Below are positions 1 through 6,972 of a DNA stretch of 7,339 nucleotides, piece after piece; the stretch's first letter is position 1, and each line of letters opens with the position of its first letter. The stretch lies in the NCBI GenBank assembly GCA_900766865.1, contig CAAFXA010000526.1:1-7339 (forward strand), written 5' to 3'. The DNA comes from an uncultured Akkermansia sp. (GTDB taxonomy: Bacteria; Verrucomicrobiota; Verrucomicrobiia; Verrucomicrobiales; Akkermansiaceae). The notes under the pieces were generated by a model. It worked only from the letters and a program-made list of their open reading frames with translations, was not told the origin of the DNA and made no database searches. The position numbers were made by a program, and so were the translations under genes.

Positions 1-1
1 C

Positions 2-469
2 GAGGCCGCCCGCTGGCTGGGCAAGCAGAGTTGGGTCGACAAAGACCGCATAGGCATCTGGGGCTGGAGTTTCGGCGGATACCTCTCCACCCTCTCGCTG
101 CTCAAGGGCAACGACGTCTTCAAAGCTGCCATCGCCGTGGCACCCGTGATGAACTGGCGCTACTATGACAACATCTATACCGAGCGTTTCCTCGGTCTGC
201 CCAAGGACAACGCCAAGGGCTACGACGACAACTCGCCGCTGAACTTTGCCGAGCAGTTGAAGGGCAACTACCTGCTCATCCACGGCACCGGCGACGACAA
301 CGTGCACTTCCAGAACAGCGCCGAGATGGTGGAGAAGCTGGAGAACGCCGGCAAGCAGTTCGAGTTCCGCATCTACCCCAACAAGAACCACAGCATCTAC
401 GACGCCACCGGCAACACGAGGCTGAACCTCTACCAGCTGATGACTGATTTCATTATGAGAAAATTATAA
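2..469 (+). CDS. Dipeptidyl-peptidase IV-type serine peptidase (S9 family), C-terminal part only
   Basis: This is the 3' end of a gene cut by the window start; about 155 residues of the alpha/beta-hydrolase catalytic domain are visible. Numbered from the first full codon at base 2, the nucleophile elbow GWSFGG puts the catalytic Ser at 23 (codon 68-70). The HGTGDDNVHF stretch supplies the acid near residues 98-99, and YPNKNHSI supplies the catalytic His at 130. The spacing of these three and the DDNVHF wording are characteristic of the DPP IV group of prolyl-oligopeptidase-like enzymes. Family members remove X-Pro or X-Ala dipeptides from peptide N termini, in Bacteroidales usually in the periplasm. 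The N-terminal beta-propeller and signal peptide lie outside the window, so export and exact specificity cannot be judged. The next gene starts 4 nt after its TAA, suggesting co-transcription. Confidence 0.93.
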   Translation, partial: EAARWLGKQSWVDKDRIGIWGWSFGGYLSTLSLLKGNDVFKAAIAVAPVMNWRYYDNIYTERFLGLPKDNAKGYDDNSPLNFAEQLKGNYLLIHGTGDDNVHFQNSAEMVEKLENAGKQFEFRIYPNKNHSIYDATGNTRLNLYQLMTDFIMRKL

Positions 470-473
470 GACG

Positions 474-1229
474 ATGAAGAAGATATTTTTATTGGGCTTA
501 ATGAGTCTGATGGGCATTATGGGCGCACAGGCGCAGTTTGGCGCCTATGGCGTGAAAGGGAGCCTGGGAGTGGCCACCATTGCCGACGACCTGTCGACGA
601 GTTCGCCCATCATGGGTGCCGGTGTGGGTGGCTACATCAACTACACCTTTGCCCAAAGCCAGTCGGTGCTGGCCGAGATATTCTACCTCCAGAGCGGATT
701 GAACATCAACCGCCGAGGCCACAACTTCGAGACGGTGCACGACAAGGACAACCACCTGAGTGTGCGTCAGGGCTACTACCACGCCTACTACGCCCAGATC
801 CCTATCTTGGCCTGTGTGCACATGGAGCTGCCCATCCGTAAGGCGGGCCATGTGGTGGGCGTCTATGCAGGACCGGCCTTCAACATCGGTCTTTTTGGCC
901 GTTGCAGGGACAGGATGGTTACCCCGGGAGTGTCATCCTACAAGGTCAACTATGACAACGACCTGCACGGAAGCGCCGCCGACCGCGCGGTGTTCAATCA
1001 CCTCTCCCGCATCGATGTCAGCGCCATCGTGGGTTTGAGCTACGAATACAGCAACTTCGTCTTCTCGCTCTATCTTGACCACGGATTCCTTGCCACCTCG
1101 AAAGACGAGGATATCCTGCGTGTCATCGAAAACAACCTTTCGGGCACCAACAACGTGACCACCAAGATACCCAACGGCAACAACAACGCAGTGATGCTGT
1201 CCGTCGGCTACAATCTCGGCAACTTCTAA
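474..1229 (+). CDS. Outer-membrane beta-barrel protein (PorT-like / porin family)
   Basis: The 251-residue protein begins with a clear Sec signal peptide: MKK, then a hydrophobic run to about residue 17, then GAQAQ, with probable cleavage after AQA at residue 20. The mature part alternates hydrophobic and polar residues, as in small 8- to 10-strand barrels. It carries the typical wording of the Bacteroidetes outer-membrane beta-barrel family: a GLN block near residue 75, a YAQIPIL segment near 107, then GVYAGPAFNIG near 130. The C terminus is VGYNLGNF, with the terminal Phe usual for barrel proteins handled by the BAM machinery. The ATG at 474 is 4 nt after the peptidase stop and lies directly before the signal peptide, so the start is secure. 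The role of this family is structural or unknown; a ligand or transport substrate cannot be inferred. It is probably co-transcribed with the upstream peptidase. Confidence 0.85.
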   Translation: MKKIFLLGLMSLMGIMGAQAQFGAYGVKGSLGVATIADDLSTSSPIMGAGVGGYINYTFAQSQSVLAEIFYLQSGLNINRRGHNFETVHDKDNHLSVRQGYYHAYYAQIPILACVHMELPIRKAGHVVGVYAGPAFNIGLFGRCRDRMVTPGVSSYKVNYDNDLHGSAADRAVFNHLSRIDVSAIVGLSYEYSNFVFSLYLDHGFLATSKDEDILRVIENNLSGTNNVTTKIPNGNNNAVMLSVGYNLGNF

Positions 1230-1253
1230 CCTTTCATCACTTAACACTCAATC

Positions 1254-2780
1254 ATGGTAAGAGTAAGATTTGCCCCCAGTCCTACGGGGCCGCTCCACAT
1301 CGGCGGCGTACGCACCGCCCTCTACAACTACCTGTTCGCCCGCCAACAGGGCGGCAAAATGATTCTCCGCATTGAAGACACCGACCAGACTCGTTTTGTG
1401 CCGGGTGCGGAGCAATACATCATCGAGGCCCTCGACTGGCTGGGCATAAAGTTTGACGAAGGAGTCCATATCGGTGGACCTTGCGGTCCCTACCGCCAGA
1501 GCGACCGCAAGCCCCTCTACCGCCAGTATGCCGACCAACTGCTGCGTGACGGCTGGGCCTACTATGCTTTCGACAAGCCAGAAGCCCTCGACGCCAAGCG
1601 CAAGGAATACGAGGCACAGAAGAAGACATTCCAATACGACTGCACCACCCGCATGGGCATGGAGAACAGCCTGAGCCTCGGCATGGAGGAGGCTCAGCGC
1701 CGCATTGACGCAGGCGAACCCTATGTGGTGCGATTCAAGTTCCCCGAGAACATTGACATCACGGTGCACGACCTGATACGCGGCGACGTGACAATGAACA
1801 GCCGCCTGCTGGACGACAAGGTGCTGTTCAAGAGCGACGGGATGCCCACCTACCACTTGGCGAATATCGTGGACGACCACCTGATGGAAATCACCCACGT
1901 CATCCGCGGCGAGGAGTGGCTGCCGAGCGCTCCGCTACACGTGATGCTCTACAAGGCTTTCGGATGGCAGGCGCCGCAGTTTGCCCACCTGCCCCTGCTG
2001 CTCAAGCCCGAAGGTAACGGCAAACTGAGCAAGCGCGACGGTGACCGTCTGGGATTCCCTGTCTTCCCGCTGGAGTGGCACGACCCCAAGAGTGGCGAGG
2101 TGAGCAGTGGCTACCGCGAGCAGGGCTACCTGCCGCAGGCGGTGGTCAACATGCTGGCCCTGATGGGATGGAACCCGGGCACCGAGCAGGAACTGATGAG
2201 CATGGATGAGCTGATAAAGCTCTTCAACATAGAGCATGTGAGCAAGAACGGTGCACGATTCAACCTTGAGAAAGCCAAATGGTTCAACCACGAGTACTTC
2301 CAGATGCTCAGCGACGAGCAGGTGGCCGACTATCTAGAGGCACAGGTCCGTGAACACGGCATCGAGGCCGACCGCACCTATATCGTCAAGGTAGCTGCCC
2401 TGATGAAGGAACGCATCACCTTCCCCAGCGAACTGTGGGACACCTGCTGCTACTTCTTCCAGGCCCCGACCGAGTACAACGAGAAGGACGTGGCCAAGCG
2501 CTGGACACCCGACATGCACATCCACATGGCCAAGGTCATCGAGATACTGAACACCGTGCCCTTTGAGCACGACGCCATTCACAAGGCGCTGCTGGACGAC
2601 TATATCGCCGCCAACGGTCTCAACACCGGCAAGGTGATGAACTCGCTGCGCATCGCCGTAGTGGGCCGCACCGTGGGCCCCGACATGATCACCCTCATCC
2701 TCCTCCTCGGCAAAGACGAGACCATAAGCCGCGTACAGCGGATGCTCTGCGCATCCGCAAATTTTATGCCTACCAAATGA
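1254..2780 (+). CDS. gltX: Glutamyl-tRNA synthetase
   Basis: A complete 508-residue class I aminoacyl-tRNA synthetase that charges tRNA-Glu with glutamate in the cytoplasm. The class I HIGH signature is PTGPLHIGG, with HIGG at residues 15-18. It is followed by the Rossmann-fold segment RIEDTDQTR and, at residues 256-263, the KMSKS-equivalent GKLSKRDG. Length and motif order match bacterial GluRS. The CxC part of the zinc site known from E. coli is replaced by a [10 protein letters not shown] stretch near residue 104, so zinc binding is unlikely; other GluRS enzymes also lack this site. The anticodon-binding C-terminal part, from about residue 330, is intact to the ANFMPTK end. The ATG at 1254 follows the beta-barrel gene by 24 nt, and its leader contains AACAC but no Shine-Dalgarno sequence. 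No intrinsic terminator was seen after the stop. Confidence 0.97.
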   Translation: MVRVRFAPSPTGPLHIGGVRTALYNYLFARQQGGKMILRIEDTDQTRFVPGAEQYIIEALDWLGIKFDEGVHIGGPCGPYRQSDRKPLYRQYADQLLRDGWAYYAFDKPEALDAKRKEYEAQKKTFQYDCTTRMGMENSLSLGMEEAQRRIDAGEPYVVRFKFPENIDITVHDLIRGDVTMNSRLLDDKVLFKSDGMPTYHLANIVDDHLMEITHVIRGEEWLPSAPLHVMLYKAFGWQAPQFAHLPLLLKPEGNGKLSKRDGDRLGFPVFPLEWHDPKSGEVSSGYREQGYLPQAVVNMLALMGWNPGTEQELMSMDELIKLFNIEHVSKNGARFNLEKAKWFNHEYFQMLSDEQVADYLEAQVREHGIEADRTYIVKVAALMKERITFPSELWDTCCYFFQAPTEYNEKDVAKRWTPDMHIHMAKVIEILNTVPFEHDAIHKALLDDYIAANGLNTGKVMNSLRIAVVGRTVGPDMITLILLLGKDETISRVQRMLCASANFMPTK

Positions 2781-2935
2781 ATGATTAATCAAAACGGGGG
2801 GGGGTCTGCGCGCTCCGCTTGCTCGTTCTGCGCCCGCCGCCGTGCGAGCCCTCCTGCGTCTGTCGCCCTCCGCTCATTTCGTTCGGCGCCGCTACCCTGT
2901 GCGCCCTCGGTCCGCTGGCGCCCCCGCGCAAACAG
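2781..2935. other. GC-rich degenerate intergenic stretch with a G9 tract
   Basis: After gltX comes a run of nine G (2796-2804), then about 130 bases that are strongly GC-rich and unlike the coding DNA on either side. Two similar blocks share CTCCGCT, then TCGTTC, then GCGCC; they start at 2813 and 2868. A weaker third block runs around 2905-2920. CGGCGCCG at 2884-2891 is a perfect palindrome, and GCTCG/CGAGC (2821-2825 with 2845-2849) could form a short stem. Open frames here read as Arg/Ala/Gly-rich low-complexity peptides on the - strand and look spurious. It may be a degenerate dispersed repeat or an untranslated structured region; I see no RNA family. Confidence 0.5.
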
Positions 2936-2950
2936 AATTGACGATTGACG
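2924..2950 (+). repeat. Left copy of the 27-bp direct repeat flanking the operon
   Basis: The sequence begins CCGCGCAAA and ends ATTGACG. It matches 7147-7173 in the same orientation at 24 of 27 positions; the differences are at repeat positions 10, 12 and 20. The two copies are 4,223 bp apart and enclose the complete leftward operon with its terminator and promoter. The repeat runs into the TTGACGA heptamer array. It could be a boundary of an inserted unit or a member of a dispersed intergenic repeat family. Confidence 0.6.
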
Positions 2951-2958
2951 GTTGACGG
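2938..2958 (+). repeat. TTGACGA-type heptamer array, left copy
   Basis: Three consecutive 7-bp units are seen: TTGACGA, TTGACGG, TTGACGG. The array is in + orientation and overlaps the end of the 27-bp direct repeat. Related arrays lie at 7044-7064 (inverted) and 7161-7188 (same orientation). Here the array lies beyond the terminator of the leftward operon and not near a recognisable promoter. Confidence 0.65.
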
Positions 2959-2977
2959 TACGGACGACGGTACGAAC
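2954..2977 (+). repeat. 12-bp tandem repeat, two units
   Basis: GACGGTACGGAC (2954-2965) is followed immediately by GACGGTACGAAC (2966-2977), with one mismatch. It directly continues the heptamer array and touches the A-run of the terminator. It may be a local duplication or a protein-binding site; nothing further can be said. Confidence 0.6.
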
Positions 2978-2979
2978 AC

Positions 2980-3018
2980 AAAAAAAAACTGCGAGGCCCC
3001 CCTTAACAGCCCCGCAGT
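2980..3018 (-). terminator. Intrinsic terminator of the leftward operon
   Basis: Read on the - strand, a hairpin with arms ACTGCGGGG and CCTCGCAGT (9 positions, one mismatch, GC-rich) encloses a 13-nt loop. It is followed at once by nine T residues (the A-run 2980-2988 on the + strand). It starts 22 nt after the stop of the DUF3127 gene, as expected for the end of a transcript. On the + strand there is no T-run, so it should not stop gltX transcription efficiently. Confidence 0.85.
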
Positions 3019-3040
3019 CCACTGAACACATGAAACAATT

Positions 3041-3367
3041 CTACTGACACGGTGGTTCCTCTTCGAGGTCCAGCGCGCTCTGCAGCGGCTGCCGCTGCAA
3101 CAGCGCGATGCTCTGCCCGTCGACAGTCGTGAACCATCTGCTGCCGTCGTTCGTCCGGCTCTTCACGGTCGCATTACACTGCACCATGTCGCCCTCATGC
3201 AGTTCGCGCAGTTTATCCACCCTGCGCGCCCCGAAGAAAGTGACCGCAATATCACGCGGTTCGTCTCCGGTCGTTGTGATTACCACGTCTCTCTTGCACC
3301 AGTCGCCTGCTGCAGTCGACCCCTCAACGAGGTCGCACACTTGCTTGATTTTTCCGATGATTTCCAT
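3041..3367 (-). CDS. DUF3127 family protein, probable OB-fold single-strand nucleic-acid binder
   Basis: A 108-residue protein and the last gene of the operon. The opening MEIIGKI, a long beta-rich middle with DIAVTFFGARRVDKL around residues 39-53, EGDMVQCNATVKSR around 58-71, and RWFTTVDGQSI around 77-87 follow the layout of the Bacteroidetes DUF3127 family. That family has the short five-strand pattern of an OB fold and is often annotated as SSB-like. The C-terminal tail is acidic (LDLEEEPP, from about residue 99), reminiscent of the acidic tails by which SSB-type proteins recruit partners, although the canonical SSB tip is not present. It follows the primase-helicase gene after 18 nt, with AACACA 7 nt before the ATG. 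My inference is that it coats DNA exposed by the primase-helicase. The family assignment is from memory of the pattern, not a search. Confidence 0.8.
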   Translation of the reverse strand: MEIIGKIKQVCDLVEGSTAAGDWCKRDVVITTTGDEPRDIAVTFFGARRVDKLRELHEGDMVQCNATVKSRTNDGSRWFTTVDGQSIALLQRQPLQSALDLEEEPPCQ

Positions 3368-3385
3368 AGTTTGTTGTGTTTGGGG

Positions 3386-5722
3386 TTATTGTTTCTTTTT
3401 CTTGAAGCGCAGCGCCGCTTTGTGTCCCGTTGCGGTTCTGCCGCTCTGCACCTCTTCAATGATGCCGAGCAGTTTCCACTTGTACAGCACCATTCGCACG
3501 CTGGTGTCGCAGCCCGTGTCGGCCAGCGTCCTTTCGCATTCCTCGCGGTTGAACTCGTCGGGCAGTTTCGCATAGGCTTCCTCCCATTTGTTCGTGTTGC
3601 TGTGCGTCGCAGTGATGTTGAAGCGCAGCAGGTGCTGGTTCAACATGCTGTTCGCCACCCAAATGGCAAAAGCCGCCGTGTTCCTCCGGATAGTCGGCGT
3701 GTTCTTTTCGCCCCACAGAAAGTACGCCAGCATACCAGCGCGGAAACCCACCACGCCAGCACGGCGACAGAACACATCGCGCGTTCTGTCATCGTCCTTG
3801 ACTGCGGCGTCCTTCTGTGCCTTTAGCCATTTCTCCAGCTCTCTGTTCAGCCAGTCCATCTTCATCAGATGATCAGGCTGCACCTCGCCGCCCTGAATGC
3901 TTATCTCGTTCAACCGCACCAGTCCGATATCAAGCAGCTGCTTCTGCTCGTCCGTAAACACCTTCCATTCCGGCATCGGCTTGCCGAACTGGTCGGGCAG
4001 CGTCACAAACAGCACGCGGCTGGTCGTTCCGTCCTCCACATCGGGATACATGCGGCGCATCGCTTTCGGCGTACCGCTGCACAGCATGTTGTAGTACATG
4101 CGCAAGTTGCCACTGAACGAGTTGTCGCTGGCATAGTCCTGTCCGTACATGCCATTGTCAAAAGCGACACGAAGCAGGTCGCTGTAGGCCGAGAAACCAC
4201 GCTTGAACGCTTTCACCACGGTGTCGACCTCTTCGGCTAGCGCGAAGAGATGCAGCCCCTGTGCGTTTTCCATACGCATCAGCAGCTTCGTTGTCGACAT
4301 CGTGGCAGGCACATAGCGCACGATGCTCTTCGGCTTTGTGCCTAATATCTCGTCCTTGTTCTCTACAGTCACCTGGATGTTGAGCATCTTCATCTCTGCT
4401 GCCTTCTCGCTGTAGGCACGTTCTTTCGCGCGCTCTTCCTCGTCGTGGTCTATCATCTGTTCCAATTCCATCTCCGCCATTCGCACCATGAAGGACTTTC
4501 CGCTGGCTTGGGGCGCTTCCAGCGAGACAAGGAACGAAGGCGACTGCATCACTCCGTCCAGATACTTGGCACGGAGTTTGGAACCAAGCGCACCAAGAAT
4601 AGGCAGTTGGCACAATGCCACTGCCGGCTTGAAATCGTCCGGCGCTATCTCCACCCATTGACGCAGCACGGGCGGCAGGCTGGGCATCTTGTCAGTGCCA
4701 GTGATAATATCCGGCAAAGTGTCCTCGCCGTCCGTTATCTTAGCGCGCCGGTCGAGATTCTTCAGCACGTCCTTCATATCCTTGGGCATATCAGCCGCAC
4801 GCGTGGTGCCGAGTGCCGAGTGGATGAGCTGCTTCATTTCCTCTTCACCCACCCCGTAGCGCGGCATAACGCGCAGCATTGTAGTCGGGTTAAAGTCTGT
4901 GATATAGCGCATGCGCAGTGCCAGTTTATACAAGCGCGTGTTCCGCTCTCCTTGGGTTGGTTCCCCTCCCGTATACTCAAGCCACTCCTTGGCTATCTTC
5001 TCATACGGCACTCCCTTGTAGTCTTTCGGTCCGCCAAACAATCCTTCCCGCTGGTCAACGGCCTCAATAGCCTTATCAATAGCTTTGTCAAATTTATCCT
5101 GCTTTTCCTGCCAATCGCCATTGAGGGCATTGCTAAAATCTGCATTATCCTGTGCAGGGTTCAAGCCGCCAGCATACACGGTGCCTTCTGCGGGTTCATC
5201 CTGCCAAATGGCCTTTGCGTCCATGTAGTAGGTATAGCTGTCGTGTACCAAGAACGAGCAACGCGCCCAGTCCTTGCACACGCCATCATATTCAACCTTG
5301 AGGTTGGACGCAAGCCACCGCTGGCACTCTTCTATGCTGTGGAGTTTCGGCAGGCACTTGGCTACTATACGCAGCCCGTGACGGCTGGCCGTCTTTCCAA
5401 CATAGACAATGCCCAGTTCCTCGAGCCTACCGGCAATCTTCTCTGTATAGAGTTTACCCGGTTCCTCAACATGGTCGATGTCCAACATGAAAAGACCAGA
5501 CGGCATTGCCTCCTTGGCAACCCTACGGCCTGGGAAGAATGCCTGCCAGGTGATGACCGGCAAACTCTTCTTCATCTGCGCGCGCTTCTCATCGTCCTTC
5601 TCGGCGGCAATGTCGTTGCACAAACGCAACAGCCTGTCCGTATTGCTGATTTCTAAGTATTTTTCGTAAGTCAGTTCCCAGCCCTTTTGAGCCTTGGGTG
5701 AGTTGAAATAGCTGAATTTCAT
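3386..5722 (-). CDS. Primase-helicase-like protein: BT4734/VirE N-terminal domain fused to DUF3987 ATPase
   Basis: A 778-residue protein and the largest gene of the operon. Residues about 50-175 match the BT4734-like (VirE_N) domain, placed in the archaeo-eukaryotic primase superfamily. LDIDH at 80-84 gives the DhD metal motif, and S113-R-H115 fits the second SxH motif. A third acidic residue may be D151 or D161. A charged linker (about 190-250) precedes a DUF3987 ATPase region (about 345-700). That region has a Walker A-like APQASGKS at 403-410 (first Gly replaced by Ala), a Walker B-like LFALAEE at 492-498, a sensor-like NMLCSGTP at 545-552, and a candidate arginine finger in GTTSRVLF (R569). 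The C-terminal 65 residues look like a small helical or winged-helix domain ending in a basic tail. Such fusions typically prime and unwind DNA during plasmid or phage replication. Its ATG overlaps the upstream gene's stop as ATGA, indicating coupled translation. Confidence 0.9.
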   Translation of the reverse strand: MKFSYFNSPKAQKGWELTYEKYLEISNTDRLLRLCNDIAAEKDDEKRAQMKKSLPVITWQAFFPGRRVAKEAMPSGLFMLDIDHVEEPGKLYTEKIAGRLEELGIVYVGKTASRHGLRIVAKCLPKLHSIEECQRWLASNLKVEYDGVCKDWARCSFLVHDSYTYYMDAKAIWQDEPAEGTVYAGGLNPAQDNADFSNALNGDWQEKQDKFDKAIDKAIEAVDQREGLFGGPKDYKGVPYEKIAKEWLEYTGGEPTQGERNTRLYKLALRMRYITDFNPTTMLRVMPRYGVGEEEMKQLIHSALGTTRAADMPKDMKDVLKNLDRRAKITDGEDTLPDIITGTDKMPSLPPVLRQWVEIAPDDFKPAVALCQLPILGALGSKLRAKYLDGVMQSPSFLVSLEAPQASGKSFMVRMAEMELEQMIDHDEEERAKERAYSEKAAEMKMLNIQVTVENKDEILGTKPKSIVRYVPATMSTTKLLMRMENAQGLHLFALAEEVDTVVKAFKRGFSAYSDLLRVAFDNGMYGQDYASDNSFSGNLRMYYNMLCSGTPKAMRRMYPDVEDGTTSRVLFVTLPDQFGKPMPEWKVFTDEQKQLLDIGLVRLNEISIQGGEVQPDHLMKMDWLNRELEKWLKAQKDAAVKDDDRTRDVFCRRAGVVGFRAGMLAYFLWGEKNTPTIRRNTAAFAIWVANSMLNQHLLRFNITATHSNTNKWEEAYAKLPDEFNREECERTLADTGCDTSVRMVLYKWKLLGIIEEVQSGRTATGHKAALRFKKKKQ

Positions 5723-5940
5723 CGTTCTGTGTTCTTTTGAAAGTTATTTCTTAGTTGTAACTCTATTGCCTCGCAATAGCCTGCAAAACGGTCGAACATA
5801 ATCGCGACCCACTCCCGTTCCCCAACAGTCGATACGAACAGTGACCCGTCCGCCTTCAAAACGACCGTCAGCGCAGCCCTGTCGTCGGGCTGAATGTCAT
5901 TAATTGCGCGTACTCCGCGCGAATAGTCTTCTTGCTTCAT
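5719..5940 (-). CDS. Hypothetical protein, 73 aa
   Basis: Not recognised. The protein is small, soluble and acidic overall. Its N-terminal half contains an RAALTVVLKADGSLFVSTVG segment (residues 21-40) that reads as a beta hairpin. The second half (about 41-68) is mostly helical, with aromatic and hydrophobic residues spaced to form one face (WVAIMFDRFAGYCEAIELQL). There is no signal peptide, membrane segment or Cys cluster. Its stop overlaps the ATG of the primase-helicase gene by 4 nt (ATGA), so the two are translationally coupled and probably made in related amounts. It lies 18 nt after the DUF3846 gene, with AACACA 2 nt before the start. Coupling suggests a partner or accessory factor of the primase-helicase, but that is inference from position only. 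Confidence 0.75.
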   Translation of the reverse strand: MKQEDYSRGVRAINDIQPDDRAALTVVLKADGSLFVSTVGEREWVAIMFDRFAGYCEAIELQLRNNFQKNTER

Positions 5941-5958
5941 TATGTGTTATTATTTAAC

Positions 5959-6231
5959 TTATTTTATGCGGTCCTTCTCGCACAGCAGCGCATCGCCGAC
6001 AATGAAATCTCTGCTGCCGGTGGCCACCAGCAGCCAGTTTGTCGCCATAGTATTATACGGCAAACGCATCATCATGCCGTCCTCGTTGACAACAAGGCAC
6101 CGCTTGCCGAGGTCTATAATCTCAATGTTACCGCCAACGATACGGCGCAGTTCGTCTAATTTGTAATCAGTCTTGTTAGCGGGCTCTGCTGTCTGCATAA
6201 CCCCGCTGGCTTTTGCTATTATATCTCCCAT
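5959..6231 (-). CDS. DUF3846 family protein
   Basis: A 90-residue protein. From about residue 24 it follows the DUF3846 pattern: LDELRRIVGGNIE (25-37), LVVNEDGMMMRLPYNTMAT (46-64), and a final VGDALLC (78-84). The Gly-Gly-x-Ile-Glu opening, the central NEDG and the LPxNxxAT block are the recognisable signature. The family occurs in phage, plasmid and integrated-element DNA, and its function is unknown. The first 20 residues are Ala/Thr-rich and variable. The gene starts 2 nt after the Cys-rich 62-aa gene. The leader carries two overlapping-phase copies of an AACACA element (6238-6243 and 6245-6250), and no Shine-Dalgarno sequence is present. The assignment rests on pattern memory rather than a profile search. 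Confidence 0.8.
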   Translation of the reverse strand: MGDIIAKASGVMQTAEPANKTDYKLDELRRIVGGNIEIIDLGKRCLVVNEDGMMMRLPYNTMATNWLLVATGSRDFIVGDALLCEKDRIK

Positions 6232-6233
6232 GG

Positions 6234-6422
6234 TTATTGTGTTTTGTGTTTCTTATTCTTCGGATTGCCACAGTCTACTTTGTAAATAACCTCATTGTCC
6301 CTGTTTCTGCCACGAAGCACGCCACAGAAATGCTCACAACCTACGCAGTTGTTAAAGTTTTCAAGGTCATTCCCTTCCGGACAGGCATCCGTTATTATCA
6401 TACTGATTTCATGTGTTGTCAT
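6234..6422 (-). CDS. Cys-rich mini-protein, 62 aa, possible metal binder
   Basis: Not recognised as a named family. Five cysteines at residues 14, 26, 29, 33 and 51 are arranged CP-x10-C-x2-C-x3-C-x17-C, with His31 inside the cluster (CVGCEHFC). This suggests a zinc knuckle or another small metal site. The tail NPKNKKHKTQ is strongly basic and could contact nucleic acid. The protein is far too short for an enzyme. Its ATG overlaps the stop of the 74-aa gene as ATGA, and its own stop lies 2 nt before the DUF3846 start, so it is embedded in the operon. Overlap coding on both sides supports a real gene despite the small size. An iron-sulfur ligand set cannot be excluded. Confidence 0.7.
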   Translation of the reverse strand: MTTHEISMIITDACPEGNDLENFNNCVGCEHFCGVLRGRNRDNEVIYKVDCGNPKNKKHKTQ

Positions 6423-6643
6423 TTCTTCTTGACTTTTGATTTTGCCACAAACATTACATTTCTCCTGTCGGGTCGCAATTTAGCGTTACAGCGCACCCCG
6501 AAAATCGGGTTGTGAAGCGGACATAAATCCGGGAAAAGTCGCTGCAAATCGCATTCACTACATGTGTGACCCGCGCGATACACCACTCGGAAACGTTGGT
6601 GGTCGAAAATGGTGTACTCGCCAACCTTAGGGTCCATCAGCAT
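6419..6643 (-). CDS. Cys-rich mini-protein, 74 aa, with a CxxC...C...C cluster
   Basis: The protein opens with a beta-rich segment (VGEYTIFDHQRFRVVYRAG, residues 7-25). It then has cysteines at 28, 31, 41 and 52 in the order C-x2-C-x9-C-x10-C, and ends RPDRRNVMFV plus a Lys-rich tail. This layout, a CxxC followed by two Cys and then an R-x-D-x-x-x-V-x-F-V strand, resembles small proteins common in Bacteroides phage and mobile DNA; the resemblance is from memory, and their function is unknown. A four-Cys zinc site is the simplest reading. The start at 6643 overlaps the upstream stop as TAATG. A perfect AAGGAGG lies 7 nt upstream (6651-6657), unlike any other gene of the operon. A second in-frame ATG at residue 3 is possible but less well spaced. 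Confidence 0.75.
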   Translation of the reverse strand: MLMDPKVGEYTIFDHQRFRVVYRAGHTCSECDLQRLFPDLCPLHNPIFGVRCNAKLRPDRRNVMFVAKSKVKKK

Positions 6644-6972
6644 TACTTTACCTCCTTCCGCTTCTCAAAATCATCGGACGCCTGTTTGTAGACGGAACGC
6701 ACTTCCGCAATCAATGCAGCCAGCAGGTATTTCTCGCCGGCTGCAAAGCGAAGGGTAGCCGTATACTCTCCATCGGGACGACGGACGAAACGACAGTGTT
6801 TGGTTCTGCCCACCTCGACGCTACGAGGACCGCGCGGTGGGTTCTCGACGAAGGTGAAACGATGTTCGTGTGTGTTCAACAAGCCCTTGCCGCGGATGAC
6901 ATTCATGTTAGCATCCTGCTGGGCGTTCATCTCCACAGAGAAATCTGTGTACTTTTGATACGTTCTACTCAT
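6643..6972 (-). CDS. Hypothetical protein, 109 aa, first gene of the operon
   Basis: Not recognised. The frame is open further upstream to 7041, but the ATG at 6972 (MSRTYQKY) is the better start. The -7 promoter box lies at 6999-7006, so transcription should begin about 20 nt before 6972, and the extra upstream residues read through the promoter. AACACA sits 6 nt before this ATG. The protein is basic, with FVENPPRGPRSVEVGR (residues 41-56) and RFVRRPDGEYTATLRF (61-76) forming a strand-turn-strand pattern. A helix-forming region rich in Ala, Leu and Glu (79-107) follows. No catalytic motif, Cys cluster, membrane segment or signal peptide is seen. A nucleic-acid-binding or regulatory role would fit a leading small basic gene, but the sequence does not show it. 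Its stop overlaps the next start (TAATG). Confidence 0.7.
   Translation of the reverse strand: MSRTYQKYTDFSVEMNAQQDANMNVIRGKGLLNTHEHRFTFVENPPRGPRSVEVGRTKHCRFVRRPDGEYTATLRFAAGEKYLLAALIAEVRSVYKQASDDFEKRKEVK
6651..6657 (-). promoter_or_regulatory. Canonical Shine-Dalgarno AAGGAGG of the 74-aa gene
   Basis: On the - strand AAGGAGG lies 7 nt before the ATG at 6643, inside the last codons of the preceding gene. It fixes this start and is exceptional here, because the other leaders of the operon are A/C-rich without a Shine-Dalgarno sequence. Confidence 0.7.

Noticed and set aside
1248..1898. Open frame of 216 codons on the - strand opposite gltX
   Set aside because: Antisense to a universally conserved gene; the product is low-complexity in Val, His and Ala and lacks any motif.
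2938..2977. Possible CRISPR-like array from the short repeats
   Set aside because: The repeats are 7 or 12 bp, directly adjacent and without spacers, so this is a simple tandem array and not a CRISPR.
2789..3031. Arg-rich open frames on the - strand between gltX and the operon
   Set aside because: They run through the terminator hairpin, the heptamer repeats and the G9 tract; the products are low-complexity read-through of repeats.
3197..3826. Open frame of 209 codons on the + strand across the 3' ends of the two last operon genes
   Set aside because: It crosses two well-supported genes and their gap in antisense and has no promoter or family pattern.
5089..5096. A TAnnTTTG match (TAAATTTG) on the - strand inside the primase-helicase gene
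   Set aside because: It lies in coding sequence, far from any start, and an eight-base match with two free positions is expected by chance.
4445..5656. Long open frame (403 codons) on the + strand opposite the primase-helicase gene
   Set aside because: It lies entirely antisense to a gene with clear domain motifs, its product has no recognisable motif, and such shadows are common with this codon use.
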